Below, piece by piece: positions 33,432 through 41,681 of a DNA stretch of 64,000 nt. Below the pieces are notes generated by a model, which saw nothing but the letters and a program-made list of their open reading frames with translations, ran no database searches and had not been told where the DNA came from. The stretch lies in contig NZ_JARUBO010000005.1 of assembly GCF_029626235.1 (NCBI RefSeq), positions 3,938,501 through 4,002,500 of the forward strand, given 5' to 3'. The DNA comes from Micromonospora sp. WMMD1120 (GTDB taxonomy: Bacteria > Actinomycetota > Actinomycetes > Mycobacteriales > Micromonosporaceae). The position numbers were made by a program, and so were the translations under genes. Numbering within the stretch: the first letter of the stretch is position 1; each line of letters opens with the position of its first letter.

Positions 33432-34229
33432 GTGCGCGGGCAGCCCGGACGGTCGGTGACGAGCAAGGTGCTGGCGCTGCTCGCGGTCTTCACCCCGGCG
33501 AACCCCGCGCTGAGCCTCAGCGAGCTGGCCCGGCGCGCCGGGCTGCCGCTGTCCACAGTGCACAGGCGGGTCGCGGAGCTGGTCGAGTGGGGGGCGCTGG
33601 AGCGTGGCGACGACGGGCGTTACCGGATCGGCCTGCGGCTGTGGGAGGTGGGCTCGCTCGCGCCACGCGGGCTGGCGCTGCGGGAACTGGCGCTGCCGGT
33701 CATGGAGGACCTGTACGAGGTGACCCACGAGAACGTCCAGCTCGCCGTCCGGCAGGGCCTGGAACTCGTGTTCATCGAACGGATCGCGGGGCGGCACGCC
33801 GTACCGGTGCTGACCCGGGTGGGTGGTCGCTTCGCGCTGCACGCCACCGGTGTCGGGCTGGTCCTGCTCGCGTGCGCGCCCGTCGCGGTACAGGAGCAGG
33901 TGTTGGCCGCTCCGCTGGAGCGGTACACCGACCTGACCATCACCGACCCGAGGCGGTTGCGCGCGTGCCTCGCCGAGGTGCGCAGGGCCGGGTACGCGGT
34001 CAGCGACCGCCAGGTCACCATGGACGCCCTGTCGGTGGCCGCGCCGATCCGTGGGCCGGGGGGCGTGGTGGCGGCGATCTCGCTGGTGGTCGCGTACGAC
34101 CGGGCGGACCGGCTGGCCCTGGCGCCGCTGGTGCAGGCCGCGGGTCGGGTGCTCTCCCGGGCGCTGGGCGGTCCGGGTGGGCCACCACCGGCGCGGGTGC
34201 CGTTACCGCCGGGCCACCGGACGCAGTAG
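33432..34229 (+). CDS. IclR-family regulator of the vanillate genes
   Basis: A 265-residue regulator from GTG 33432. The winged helix is SLSELARRAGLPLSTVHRRV (~29-48), followed by GDDGRYRIGLRLWEVGS. The effector domain has VQLAVRQGLELVFIERIAG and VGGRFALHATGVGLVLLA, and ends RQVTMDALSVAAPIRGPGGV. It lies directly downstream of vanAB, so it most likely senses vanillate or a near product and acts at the CTTCCAC inverted repeat (31125-31141). It is distinct in sequence from the IclR gene of the pca operon at 51918. Confidence 0.88.
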   Translation: MRGQPGRSVTSKVLALLAVFTPANPALSLSELARRAGLPLSTVHRRVAELVEWGALERGDDGRYRIGLRLWEVGSLAPRGLALRELALPVMEDLYEVTHENVQLAVRQGLELVFIERIAGRHAVPVLTRVGGRFALHATGVGLVLLACAPVAVQEQVLAAPLERYTDLTITDPRRLRACLAEVRRAGYAVSDRQVTMDALSVAAPIRGPGGVVAAISLVVAYDRADRLALAPLVQAAGRVLSRALGGPGGPPPARVPLPPGHRTQ

Positions 34230-34315
34230 CTTGTCCGCATGGTCATCGTTGCGCCCGCGTCCGCGTCGACCGGTGGCCCGCGCGATTCCGCCACCGGCGA
34301 CGGGTCCCGCCGGTG

Positions 34316-35176
34316 GTGACCGACGACGCGTCGGCGGAGCGGTCGTCGGCCGTCGGCCGGGCCCGCGCCCAGCGGCTGCTGGTGACGCTGCTCGGCGACT
34401 ACTGGCACGCCGGGCACGCCCCGTTGCCGTCCGGCGGGCTGGTCGCGGCGCTGGCCGAGTTCGACATCGCGCCGGCCAACGCCCGCGCGACGCTCAGCCG
34501 TTTGACCCAGCGCGGGGTGCTGGAACGGACGAAGGAGGGGCGGCGGACCAGCTACCGGCTGACCGGGTCGGCGTCGCAGATCCTGCGCCGCGGCGCCCGG
34601 CGCATCTTCGCCACCACTGACGAGAACGCCTGGGACGGCTGCTGGACGTTCATCGCGTTCACGTTGCCGCTGGACGACACCAACCAGCGTCGGCTGCTGC
34701 GGGCCCGGCTGCGCTGGCTGACGTTCTGGCCGTTGTACGACGCCACCTGGGTCACCCCGCACGACCGGTTCGACGAGGTCCGCGAGCAGTTGAGCGAACT
34801 CGGCATCAACGACGCGGTGGTGCTGCGTACCACGGACCTGGCCCTGCTGCCGGCCGGTCGGGCGCGGTTGGAGACCGCCTGGCGGATCGACGAGCTGGCC
34901 GAGGGATACCGGGCGTTCCTGAAGCGGTACGACGATCTGGCCCGGCTTGCCGCCGCCGGCGAGGTGTCGCCGAGGCAGGCGCTCGTGCAGCGCACCGAGC
35001 TGGTCAACGACTGGCGTGCCCTGGTCGGCGAGGACCCGGATCTGCCGCCCGACTTCCTGCGGGCGTCCTTCCCCCGTGCCGAGGCGCGGTCGATGTTCCT
35101 GCGTACCTCGGCGGCCCTCGCCGCGCCCGCGCAACGCCGCTTCGAGGAGATCGTCCGGACCGCCGACGGGTCCTGA
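34316..35176 (+). CDS. PaaX-family regulator upstream of the phenylpropanoid genes
   Basis: A 286-residue regulator from GTG 34316 (the preceding codon is also GTG). Winged helix: RLLVTLLGDYWHAGHAPLPS ... APANARATLSRLTQRGVLE; middle: WDGCWTFIAFTLPLDDTNQR; C-terminal PaaX domain: DLPPDFLRASFPRAEARSMF. PaaX proteins are displaced by aryl-CoA thioesters. It is 147 bases before the dehydrogenase-amidohydrolase-hydratase-ligase operon, which makes and consumes exactly such thioesters, so control of that operon is likely. Confidence 0.88.
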   Translation: MTDDASAERSSAVGRARAQRLLVTLLGDYWHAGHAPLPSGGLVAALAEFDIAPANARATLSRLTQRGVLERTKEGRRTSYRLTGSASQILRRGARRIFATTDENAWDGCWTFIAFTLPLDDTNQRRLLRARLRWLTFWPLYDATWVTPHDRFDEVREQLSELGINDAVVLRTTDLALLPAGRARLETAWRIDELAEGYRAFLKRYDDLARLAAAGEVSPRQALVQRTELVNDWRALVGEDPDLPPDFLRASFPRAEARSMFLRTSAALAAPAQRRFEEIVRTADGS

Positions 35177-35258
35177 GGTCGGTTGGCGTCACCCCGCACC
35201 CGACCCGGTTCCCGGGTCGGCGCTCGCTCGCGTCCACGGTGGATGCATTGCAAAGACG

Positions 35259-35288
35259 TTGACCTTTGATCAGATTCTGCATTATGTT
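35259..35288 (+). promoter_or_regulatory. Promoter of the phenylpropanoid-CoA operon
   Basis: -35 TTGACC (35259-35264) and -10 TATGTT (35283-35288), 18 bases apart, lie in an AT-rich patch 36 bases before the first gene. An inverted repeat CAAAG-acgttgac-CTTTG (35251-35268) straddles the -35 and could be the PaaX or another operator. Confidence 0.6.
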
Positions 35289-35323
35289 TCCGGTTCGAGC
35301 GGCATCGACGGAAGGCACTGCGC

Positions 35324-36250
35324 ATGTCACTTGCCGGCAAGGTCGCCATCGTCACCGGATCCGGGCGCGGTCTCGGTCTGTCCTACGCGCAGGAGCTGGC
35401 CCGAAGGGGTGCGTCGGTCGTCGTGAACGACGTCGACGCCGAGGCCGCGGCCGACGCCGTGGCCGCCGTCGAGGCGGTGGGCGGCCGGGCCGTGCCGGTG
35501 GTCGCGCCGGTCGGCCCGACCGAGACCGCCACGGAACTGGTCAACGCGGCGGTGGACCGCTTCGGGCGGCTGGACGTCCTGGTCACCAACGCCGGCGTCC
35601 TGCGCGACACGGTGCTGTGGAAGATGAGCGACGACGACTTCGACACCGTGGTCACCGTGCACCTGCGCGGCACGTTCACCACAGCGCGCGAGGCGGTCCG
35701 GCACATGCGGCAGGCCGGCGAGGGTGGCCGGATCATCTGCATCGGCTCACCCACCGGTCAGCGGGGCAACTTCGGCCAGACCAACTACGCCGCCGCCAAG
35801 GCGGGCATCGTCGGGATGGTCCGCACCTGGGCACTCGAACTCGCGCGCGCCGGCATCACCGCCAACGCCGTCGTGCCGGTCGCCGCCACCGCGATGACCG
35901 CGACCGTCCCCTACTTCGCCGCGGCGGTGCGGGCCGAGGCGAACGGTGAGCCGATGCCCCAGTTCTTCCGGCAGCAGCTCGGATTCGGCACCGCGGACGA
36001 CGCGGCCGGGCTGGTCGCCTTCCTCAGCTCGGACGCCGCCGCCGCGGTGACCGGGCAGGTGATCGGGGTGGGGGGTGACCGCCTGCAGATCTGGACCCAC
36101 CCGGAGGCCGCGCTGACCGCGCACCGCGAGGGCGGCTGGACCTACGACGCGCTGTGTCAGGAGTGGCCGTCGACGTTCGCCGCCGCCGCGCAGAGCGTCG
36201 GGGAACGCTTCCCGGACCTGCCCGGGGAGTTCCGGCCCGCGACCTCCTGA
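35324..36250 (+). CDS. SDR, probable 3-hydroxyacyl-CoA dehydrogenase (CouN-like)
   Basis: A 308-residue short-chain dehydrogenase with TGSGRGLGLSYAQEL (cofactor loop, ~11), NAGVLRD, catalytic Ser in IGSPTG, YAAAK (YxxxK, ~159) and a ~50-residue C-terminal extension (WTYDALCQEW) as in hydroxyacyl-CoA dehydrogenase domains. In coumarate/ferulate CoA degradation (Rhodococcus couMNO, Corynebacterium phd) such an SDR oxidises the 3-hydroxy-3-arylpropionyl-CoA to the beta-ketoacyl-CoA. It is the first gene of a four-gene operon with amidohydrolase, hydratase and ligase, which is the basis for this role. Confidence 0.82.
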   Translation: MSLAGKVAIVTGSGRGLGLSYAQELARRGASVVVNDVDAEAAADAVAAVEAVGGRAVPVVAPVGPTETATELVNAAVDRFGRLDVLVTNAGVLRDTVLWKMSDDDFDTVVTVHLRGTFTTAREAVRHMRQAGEGGRIICIGSPTGQRGNFGQTNYAAAKAGIVGMVRTWALELARAGITANAVVPVAATAMTATVPYFAAAVRAEANGEPMPQFFRQQLGFGTADDAAGLVAFLSSDAAAAVTGQVIGVGGDRLQIWTHPEAALTAHREGGWTYDALCQEWPSTFAAAAQSVGERFPDLPGEFRPATS

Positions 36251-36280
36251 GCGACCCGACGACGACAAGGTTGCCGCCTG

Positions 36281-37162
36281 ATGTACCAGCCCGCGATCGA
36301 CCCGGACGCCGTCACCGCAATCGACATGCACGTGCACATCGAGGTCGACGACCACGGTCATGCCTCGCTGCCCGAACCGCTGGTGGCGGCCGTGAGCCGG
36401 TACTTCCGGACGGACGGGCCACGGCCCGCCGTCGACGCGGTGGCGCGCTACTACCGGGAGCGGCGGATGGCCGCCGTCGTCTTCACCGTCGACGCGCGGA
36501 CGCAGCTACGGCACCCGCCGCTGTCCAGCGTCGACATCGCCCGCGCCGCCGCCGAGCACGCCGACGTGCTCATCCCGTTCGGATCGGTCGACCCGCGCAC
36601 CGGTGCGGCCGCCCTCGACCTCGCGGCCCGTCTCATCGAGGAGGAGGGCGTACGCGGCTTCAAGTTCCACCCCACGGTGCAGGGGTTCGACCCCGGTCAC
36701 GAGGAGTACGCGCCGCTGTGGGGTCTGCTGGAGCGCTCGGGCGTGCCGGCGCTGTTCCACACCGGGCAGACCGGCATCGGCGCGGGCCTGCCCGGCGGCT
36801 ACGGACTGCGGCTCGGGCTCTCCAACCCGATGCTGCTCGACCCGATCGCCGCCGACTTTCCCGACCTGCAGATCATCATGGCCCATCCGTCGGTGCCCTG
36901 GCAGGACGAGGCGTTGTCGGTCGCCACGCACAAGCACAACACCTGGATCGACCTGTCCGGCTGGAGTCCGAAGTACTTCCCGGCCGAGCTGGTGCGGCAC
37001 GCCAACTCGCTGCTGAGACGACGGGTGCTCTTCGGCACCGACTACCCCCTGCTCACCCCCGACCGCTGGCTGCGCGAGGTGACGGCCACCGACCTCAAGC
37101 CGGACGTGCTCCCGGGCATCCTGAAGGACAACGCCCTCCGCCTGCTGCGTCTTGCCCGGTGA
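36281..37162 (+). CDS. Amidohydrolase, probable beta-ketoacyl-CoA hydrolase (CouO-like)
   Basis: A 293-residue member of the ACMSD/amidohydrolase-2 family. The metal site is visible as IDMHVHIE (HxH, ~18), VRGFKFHPTVQGFDP, ALFHTGQ, IMAHPSVPWQDEAL and the terminal Asp in LFGTDYPLL. In the phenylpropanoid pathway a protein of this family cleaves 4-hydroxyphenyl-beta-ketoacyl-CoA to 4-hydroxybenzoate (or vanillate) and acetyl-CoA. The neighbours on both sides are the other steps of that pathway, which outweighs the alternative reading as a decarboxylase. Starts at ATG 36281, 30 bases after the SDR gene. Confidence 0.8.
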   Translation: MYQPAIDPDAVTAIDMHVHIEVDDHGHASLPEPLVAAVSRYFRTDGPRPAVDAVARYYRERRMAAVVFTVDARTQLRHPPLSSVDIARAAAEHADVLIPFGSVDPRTGAAALDLAARLIEEEGVRGFKFHPTVQGFDPGHEEYAPLWGLLERSGVPALFHTGQTGIGAGLPGGYGLRLGLSNPMLLDPIAADFPDLQIIMAHPSVPWQDEALSVATHKHNTWIDLSGWSPKYFPAELVRHANSLLRRRVLFGTDYPLLTPDRWLREVTATDLKPDVLPGILKDNALRLLRLAR

Positions 37163-37179
37163 CGACGAGAGGAAGCGTC

Positions 37180-37632
37180 ATGACCAGGACCATCACCTAC
37201 GACCAACTCACCGAACTCGAAGGCACCGACCTCGGTCCCGGCGACTACCGGACGGTCACCCAGGACCAGGTGAACCTGTTCGCCGACGCGACCGACGACC
37301 ACCAGTGGATCCACGTCGACCCGGAGCGGGCGAGAACCGGCCCGTTCGGCGCGCCGATCGCGCACGGCTTCCTCACCCTCGCGCTGGCCATCCCGCTCTG
37401 GACCGAACTGCTCGAGGTCAAGGGGGTGTCGACGAAGGTGAACTACGGGCTCGACAGGGTGCGTTTCCCCGCGCCGGTCACTGTCGGGTCGCGGGTGCGG
37501 ATGCGGGCCACCATCGCCGAGGTCGCCGAGATCCCGGGCGGCTACCAGCTCACCGTCGACCAGACGATCGAGGTCGAGGGCGCCGCCAAACCGGCGGTCG
37601 TGGCCCGGGGGTTGTACCGCTTCTACGCCTGA
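37180..37632 (+). CDS. MaoC-like hot-dog hydratase (CouM-like)
   Basis: A 150-residue hot-dog enzyme from ATG 37180, preceded by GAGAGGAAG. The R-hydratase site is ADATDDHQWIHVDPERA, with Asp and His of the dehydratase motif, then GAPIAHGFLTLAL. The C-terminal strands end EGAAKPAVVARGLYRF. It would hydrate the aryl-acrylyl-CoA (p-coumaroyl- or feruloyl-CoA) to the 3-hydroxyacyl-CoA. It lies between the amidohydrolase and the ligase, completing the hydration step of the operon. Confidence 0.85.
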   Translation: MTRTITYDQLTELEGTDLGPGDYRTVTQDQVNLFADATDDHQWIHVDPERARTGPFGAPIAHGFLTLALAIPLWTELLEVKGVSTKVNYGLDRVRFPAPVTVGSRVRMRATIAEVAEIPGGYQLTVDQTIEVEGAAKPAVVARGLYRFYA

Positions 37633-37690
37633 GCGCCGGCGTCCGCCGAGCCGGACGAGCACACCCACCTCCACCACCGGGAGACTGCTG

Positions 37691-39214
37691 ATGCGCCAGC
37701 ACGGGATCGGCGCCTGGGTGGCCAAGCGCCGACTCAGGTCCCCGGACAAGGTCGCCCTTGTCCACGACGAGCAATCGACGATGACGTACGGGCAGTTCGC
37801 CGACGCCGCGGACCGGGTCTCGGCAGTGCTGCGCGAGCGGGGTGTCGGCAGGGGTGACGCGGTCGCCCACCTCGGCGCGAACAGCCCGGACTTCCTCGCC
37901 GTGCTGTTCGGCGCGGCGCAGCTCGGCGCCGTCTTCGTGCCTGTCAACACCCGGCTCGCCCCGCCCGAGATCGCCCACGTCCTCGCGGACTGCGACGCCC
38001 GGGTGCTGATCCACGACCCGGACCTCGGCGCGCCGGTGGCGTCCGCCGCGCCGGTCGCCGGCACCCGGCACGTCATCGTGACCGGGGAGGGCACCGCCGA
38101 GCGACCGGGACTCGCCCCGCTGAGCCGCACCGCACCGGCGTTCACCGGCCCCGTCGACACCAGCCACCAGGACCCGGCGGCGATCGTCTACACCTCCGGC
38201 ACGACCGGGCGGGCCAAGGGCGCCGTACTGACCCACGGAAACCTCACCTGGGTCGCGCTCAACTGCGTCGTCGACTACGACGTCGTCTCGACCGACGTCG
38301 CGCTCATGATCTCGCCCCTGTTCCACGTCGCCTCGCTCGGCATGGGTGCTCTCCCCGTCCTGCTCAAGGGCGCCACCATGGTGCTCGAGAAGGGCTTCGA
38401 GCCGGGTCGCGCGCTCGCCCAGATCGAGCGGCACGGGGTCACCATGCTCAGCGGCGTGCCGACCACCTACCAGCTGATGGCCGACCACCCGAACTGGGCC
38501 CGCACCGACCTGTCGACGCTCGCGAAACTCACCTGCGGGGGCTCGGCCGTGCCGACCCGCATCCTCGACGCGTACGAGGCGCGCGGGCTGTCGTTCGCGC
38601 AGGGGTACGGCATGACCGAGGCCGGACCGGGCGCGACCGCGCTGCCGCCGTCGATGACCCGGGTCAAGCAGGGCAGCGTCGGTCTGCCGCACTTCTTCAC
38701 CGACGTGCGGATCACCGACGCGAGCGGCGCGCCGGCGCCTCGCGGTGAGGTCGGCGAGATCGAGGTGGCCGGGCCGAACGTCTTCGCCGGCTACCACGGG
38801 CTTCCGGAGGCGACCGCCGGGGCGTTCACCGCCGACGGGTGGTTCCGCTCGGGCGACCTGGGTCACCTGGACGCCGACGGCTACCTCTACATCTCCGGTC
38901 GGCTCAAGGACATGATCATTTCGGGTGGCGAGAACATCTACCCGCCCGAACTCGAACGCCTGATCGAGGCCATCGACGGGGTGACCTCGGCGGCGGTCAT
39001 CGGCGTGCCGGACGAGCGCTGGGGGGAGGTGCCGTGGGCGGTAGTGACCGTCCGGGAGGGGGCCTCGGTCGACACCGACAGCGTGCGGGCGTTTCTCGAC
39101 GGCAGGGTCGCGCGCTACAAACTGCCCAAGAACGTCGTCATCGTGGACGACCTGCCGAGGACCGCGTCGGGGAAGGTGCGAAAGACCGACCTGCGGGCCC
39201 GGTTCGGCGGTTAG
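37691..39214 (+). CDS. Aryl-CoA ligase (p-coumaroyl/feruloyl-CoA synthetase-like)
   Basis: A 507-residue acyl-adenylate/CoA ligase. Motifs: VYTSGTTGRAKGAVLTHGN (P-loop, ~163), YGMTEAGPG, WFRSGDLGHLDADGYLYISG, RLKDMIISGGENIYP (hinge), and ASGKVRK with the catalytic Lys. Residues of the substrate pocket resemble medium-chain/aryl ligases (FadD3/CouL type) rather than acetyl-CoA synthetase. It should activate p-coumarate, ferulate or related acids for the three enzymes upstream. The last 77 bases overlap the convergent PaaX gene (39138). Confidence 0.85.
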   Translation: MRQHGIGAWVAKRRLRSPDKVALVHDEQSTMTYGQFADAADRVSAVLRERGVGRGDAVAHLGANSPDFLAVLFGAAQLGAVFVPVNTRLAPPEIAHVLADCDARVLIHDPDLGAPVASAAPVAGTRHVIVTGEGTAERPGLAPLSRTAPAFTGPVDTSHQDPAAIVYTSGTTGRAKGAVLTHGNLTWVALNCVVDYDVVSTDVALMISPLFHVASLGMGALPVLLKGATMVLEKGFEPGRALAQIERHGVTMLSGVPTTYQLMADHPNWARTDLSTLAKLTCGGSAVPTRILDAYEARGLSFAQGYGMTEAGPGATALPPSMTRVKQGSVGLPHFFTDVRITDASGAPAPRGEVGEIEVAGPNVFAGYHGLPEATAGAFTADGWFRSGDLGHLDADGYLYISGRLKDMIISGGENIYPPELERLIEAIDGVTSAAVIGVPDERWGEVPWAVVTVREGASVDTDSVRAFLDGRVARYKLPKNVVIVDDLPRTASGKVRKTDLRARFGG

Positions 39215-40013
39215 CCGCGACGAGGTCGGCGAACTCGGCGCTGGACGCCTCGGCCAGTTTCTCGTGCATCCGGCGGTAGGTCTCCGCCGACCGGGTGGCC
39301 GGCCACTGGGCGTCCATGAACTCGGGCGGCAGCCTCGGGTCGGCCCGCAGCAGGGCGAGCCAGTCCGCCACGAGCATGGTGCGCACGCTCAGGGCGCTGG
39401 GCGCCAGCGCCGTCGCGGCCGCGTCCCCCCAGAGGTTGATGAACGCGAGGTGCTCGCGGCGGATCGCCTCGATGTCCCACGCGGCGCGCACGCTCTCGCC
39501 GATCGGGAATCCGGCGAGTTCGCGGGCGTGGAAGGCGACCACCGGGTGGGGCGCGAGGGCCTGGCGCAGCGGCTCCAACGACCCGGCCAGGTCGACCTCC
39601 CCGGGGGCCAGCCAGAGCCCGTCCCGCAGCGGCGCGAAACCCTCCCAGGTGAGGGTCGACCGGAGCCGGTGCCGCAGCGTCCGCTGCCCCTCGGGGATCG
39701 AGAAGGTGACGAGCGTCCACCCGCTGCCCTGCGGGTCGAACGGTCGTGGTCCACGAACCCGGTCGGTCGCCTCGCGGAGCACCGCCGCCCCGTGCCCGGT
39801 CAGCGAGAACAGGGTCTCCCGGCCGCTGCGGGCGCGGCCGAGGATGCCGCTGCGCACGAGACGGTCCAGGGTCGCGCGGGTGGTCGGTGCGGCCACGTCC
39901 GCGCCCTCCAGGACGCTGATCAGGGCGCTCGCCCGGATCGGCCCCGAGTCGCCGTCGACGACGTGCTCACCGAAGAAGGCGAGCAGCAGGTGTTTCGGCT
40001 GGCGTCTGCCCAC
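39138..40013 (-). CDS. PaaX-family regulator, last gene of the ABC operon
   Basis: A 291-residue PaaX-like protein from GTG 40013 (the codon before RRQPKHLLLAFFGEHVV). The helix-turn-helix has SALISVLEGADVAAPTTRAT and LDRLVRSGILGRARSGRETL; the middle is GWTLVTFSIPEGQRTLRHRL; the C-terminal domain has DPRLPPEFMDAQWPATRSAE. The last ~25 residues are translated from the antisense of the ligase gene, giving a 77-base convergent overlap. It follows the ABC transporter genes by 38 bases and is probably co-transcribed with them. Together with 34316 it brackets the phenylpropanoid operon. Confidence 0.85.
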   Translation of the reverse strand: MGRRQPKHLLLAFFGEHVVDGDSGPIRASALISVLEGADVAAPTTRATLDRLVRSGILGRARSGRETLFSLTGHGAAVLREATDRVRGPRPFDPQGSGWTLVTFSIPEGQRTLRHRLRSTLTWEGFAPLRDGLWLAPGEVDLAGSLEPLRQALAPHPVVAFHARELAGFPIGESVRAAWDIEAIRREHLAFINLWGDAAATALAPSALSVRTMLVADWLALLRADPRLPPEFMDAQWPATRSAETYRRMHEKLAEASSAEFADLVAANRRTGPAGRSFAPSPTRSSAGRPR

Positions 40014-40051
40014 GGCCCTTCCTCTCGGCACTGCCGTCGCCCGGCCGCCGG

Positions 40052-40864
40052 TCACGGCGCGCACGGCGGGGACAGGACCGACCCGCGCTTGGCCCGTTGG
40101 ATCTGGTCGTAGACGTGCGTCCGTAGCTGCGTGAAGCGGGGCAGGGCGCGGGTCGTGATCTGGTCGCGCTCGGCCGGCAGGTCGATCGTGAGGTCCTCCT
40201 GGACCCAGGTGGGCGAACGGGACAATACGAGAACGCGCTCGCCGAGATACACCGACTCGTCGATGTCGTGGGTGACGAAGATGATCGAGATGCCCCGGCT
40301 GACGTGCAGCTCGCGGACCAGGTCTTCCAGGTCCGCCCGGGTCTGGGCGTCCACAGCGGCGAACGGCTCGTCCATGATCAGCACCTCGGGCTGGTAGGCG
40401 ACGGCCCGCGCGATGGCGACCCGCTGCTGCATCCCCCCGGAGAGCTGCCACGGGTGGCTGCGCGCGACGTGGGTCAGGCCCACCGCGTCGAGGGCGTCGG
40501 CGACCCGCTTGGCCCGTTCGGCGCGGGACAGCTTGCGGTGCCGCAGCGGAAGGTCGACGTTCCCGCGTACGGTCAGCCACGGGAAGAGGCTGCGACCGTA
40601 CTCCTGGAAGACCACCGCCATCGCGGGACTCGGCCCGGTCACCGGTGCGCCGCTCATCTCGACCACGCCGTCGGTGGGCCGCAGCAGGCCGGCGAGGCAC
40701 TTCAGCAGCGTGGTCTTTCCGCAGCCGGACGGTCCGACGACGCAGACGAGTTGACCGGCGTCCATCGTGAAGCTGACGTCCCCGATCGCCTCGACGTCCC
40801 CGGTCGACGACTCGTAGACCTTGCGCAGGTGCTCCACCCGCAGCAGCGTGCTCCGCTCAGGCAC
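40052..40864 (-). CDS. NitT/TauT-family ABC transporter ATPase
   Basis: A 270-residue ATPase: Walker A GPSGCGKTTLLK (~44), Q-loop VVFQEYGRSLFPWLTV, signature LSGGMQQRVAIARA, Walker B VLIMDEPFAAVDA, H-loop FVTHDIDE. The Q-loop FPWLTV is typical of nitrate/sulfonate/taurine-type (SsuB/TauB) importers. It overlaps the permease gene at 40857 by 8 bases. The gene set is placed between the phenylpropanoid operon and pobA, so an aromatic acid is the expected cargo. Confidence 0.92.
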   Translation of the reverse strand: MPERSTLLRVEHLRKVYESSTGDVEAIGDVSFTMDAGQLVCVVGPSGCGKTTLLKCLAGLLRPTDGVVEMSGAPVTGPSPAMAVVFQEYGRSLFPWLTVRGNVDLPLRHRKLSRAERAKRVADALDAVGLTHVARSHPWQLSGGMQQRVAIARAVAYQPEVLIMDEPFAAVDAQTRADLEDLVRELHVSRGISIIFVTHDIDESVYLGERVLVLSRSPTWVQEDLTIDLPAERDQITTRALPRFTQLRTHVYDQIQRAKRGSVLSPPCAP

Positions 40865-41681
40865 GGTTGACCTCCCTGATTCCGTGGTACCACCGCAGGA
40901 CGCGCCGCTCGACGAGACCGAAGGCGACGGCGAGGCCGACGCCGACGAGACCGAGCAGCAGGATGCCGCTCCACATCTCGGCGATGAGGTAGTTGCGCTG
41001 GAAGTAGGCGATCCGGTAGCCGAGCCCGGAGGACGAGGCGAACATCTCGGAGATGACCATCAGGATGAGCGCGACGGAGAGCGCCTGACGGACCCCGGCC
41101 ATGATGCGCGGGCTGGCGGCGGGGAGCACCAGGAACCAGAGCCGCTCCCATCGGGAGATGCGGAACGACGCCGCGGTCTCCGTCAGGACGCTGTCGGTCG
41201 CCCGGACCCCCTCGATCGTGTTCAGCAGGATCGGCCAGACCGCGCCCGATACGACCACCACCACCTTCATCGTGTCGGTGATGCCGAGCAGCAGCATGGC
41301 CACCGGGATGAGCACCGGCGGCGGGATCGCCCGGAGAAACTCCAGCACCGGCTCGAGCAGGTCACGCAACGAGTGGACCAGGCCGATGACGGTGCCGGCG
41401 GCGACGCCGAGCACCACCGACGCGACGATGCCGAGGCCGAGACGGGCCAGGCTCGGCAGCACGTCCGCCACGAACGCGGGGCCCACCCAGGTGTCCACGA
41501 AGGCCTTCGCGATCGTCGACGGAGCCGGAAAGAACAGGCTCGTCGTCCTGGTCGCCAATAGACCCCAGACCACCAGGAGCAGCACCGGCAGGCCGAGCGC
41601 GTGCAGCACGCCGGCGGCGACCCGGGCTCCGGCCCGCCGGCCGCGCGGCACGACGGCCAACCGACCGGGGTACGCGCTCAC
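40857..41681 (-). CDS. NitT/TauT-family ABC permease 2
   Basis: A 274-residue membrane protein with about six helices. The EAA loop, ETAASFRISRWERLWFLVLPAASPRIMAGV, carries the G-containing coupling motif, and FLRAIPPPVLIPVAMLLLGI is the usual helix-3 region. It starts at GTG 41681 in a GTGA overlap with the upstream permease. It shares the fold of the first permease, so the pair forms a heterodimer. The cargo is unknown but is likely an aromatic carboxylate, given the neighbours. Confidence 0.9.
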   Translation of the reverse strand: MSAYPGRLAVVPRGRRAGARVAAGVLHALGLPVLLLVVWGLLATRTTSLFFPAPSTIAKAFVDTWVGPAFVADVLPSLARLGLGIVASVVLGVAAGTVIGLVHSLRDLLEPVLEFLRAIPPPVLIPVAMLLLGITDTMKVVVVVSGAVWPILLNTIEGVRATDSVLTETAASFRISRWERLWFLVLPAASPRIMAGVRQALSVALILMVISEMFASSSGLGYRIAYFQRNYLIAEMWSGILLLGLVGVGLAVAFGLVERRVLRWYHGIREVNRA

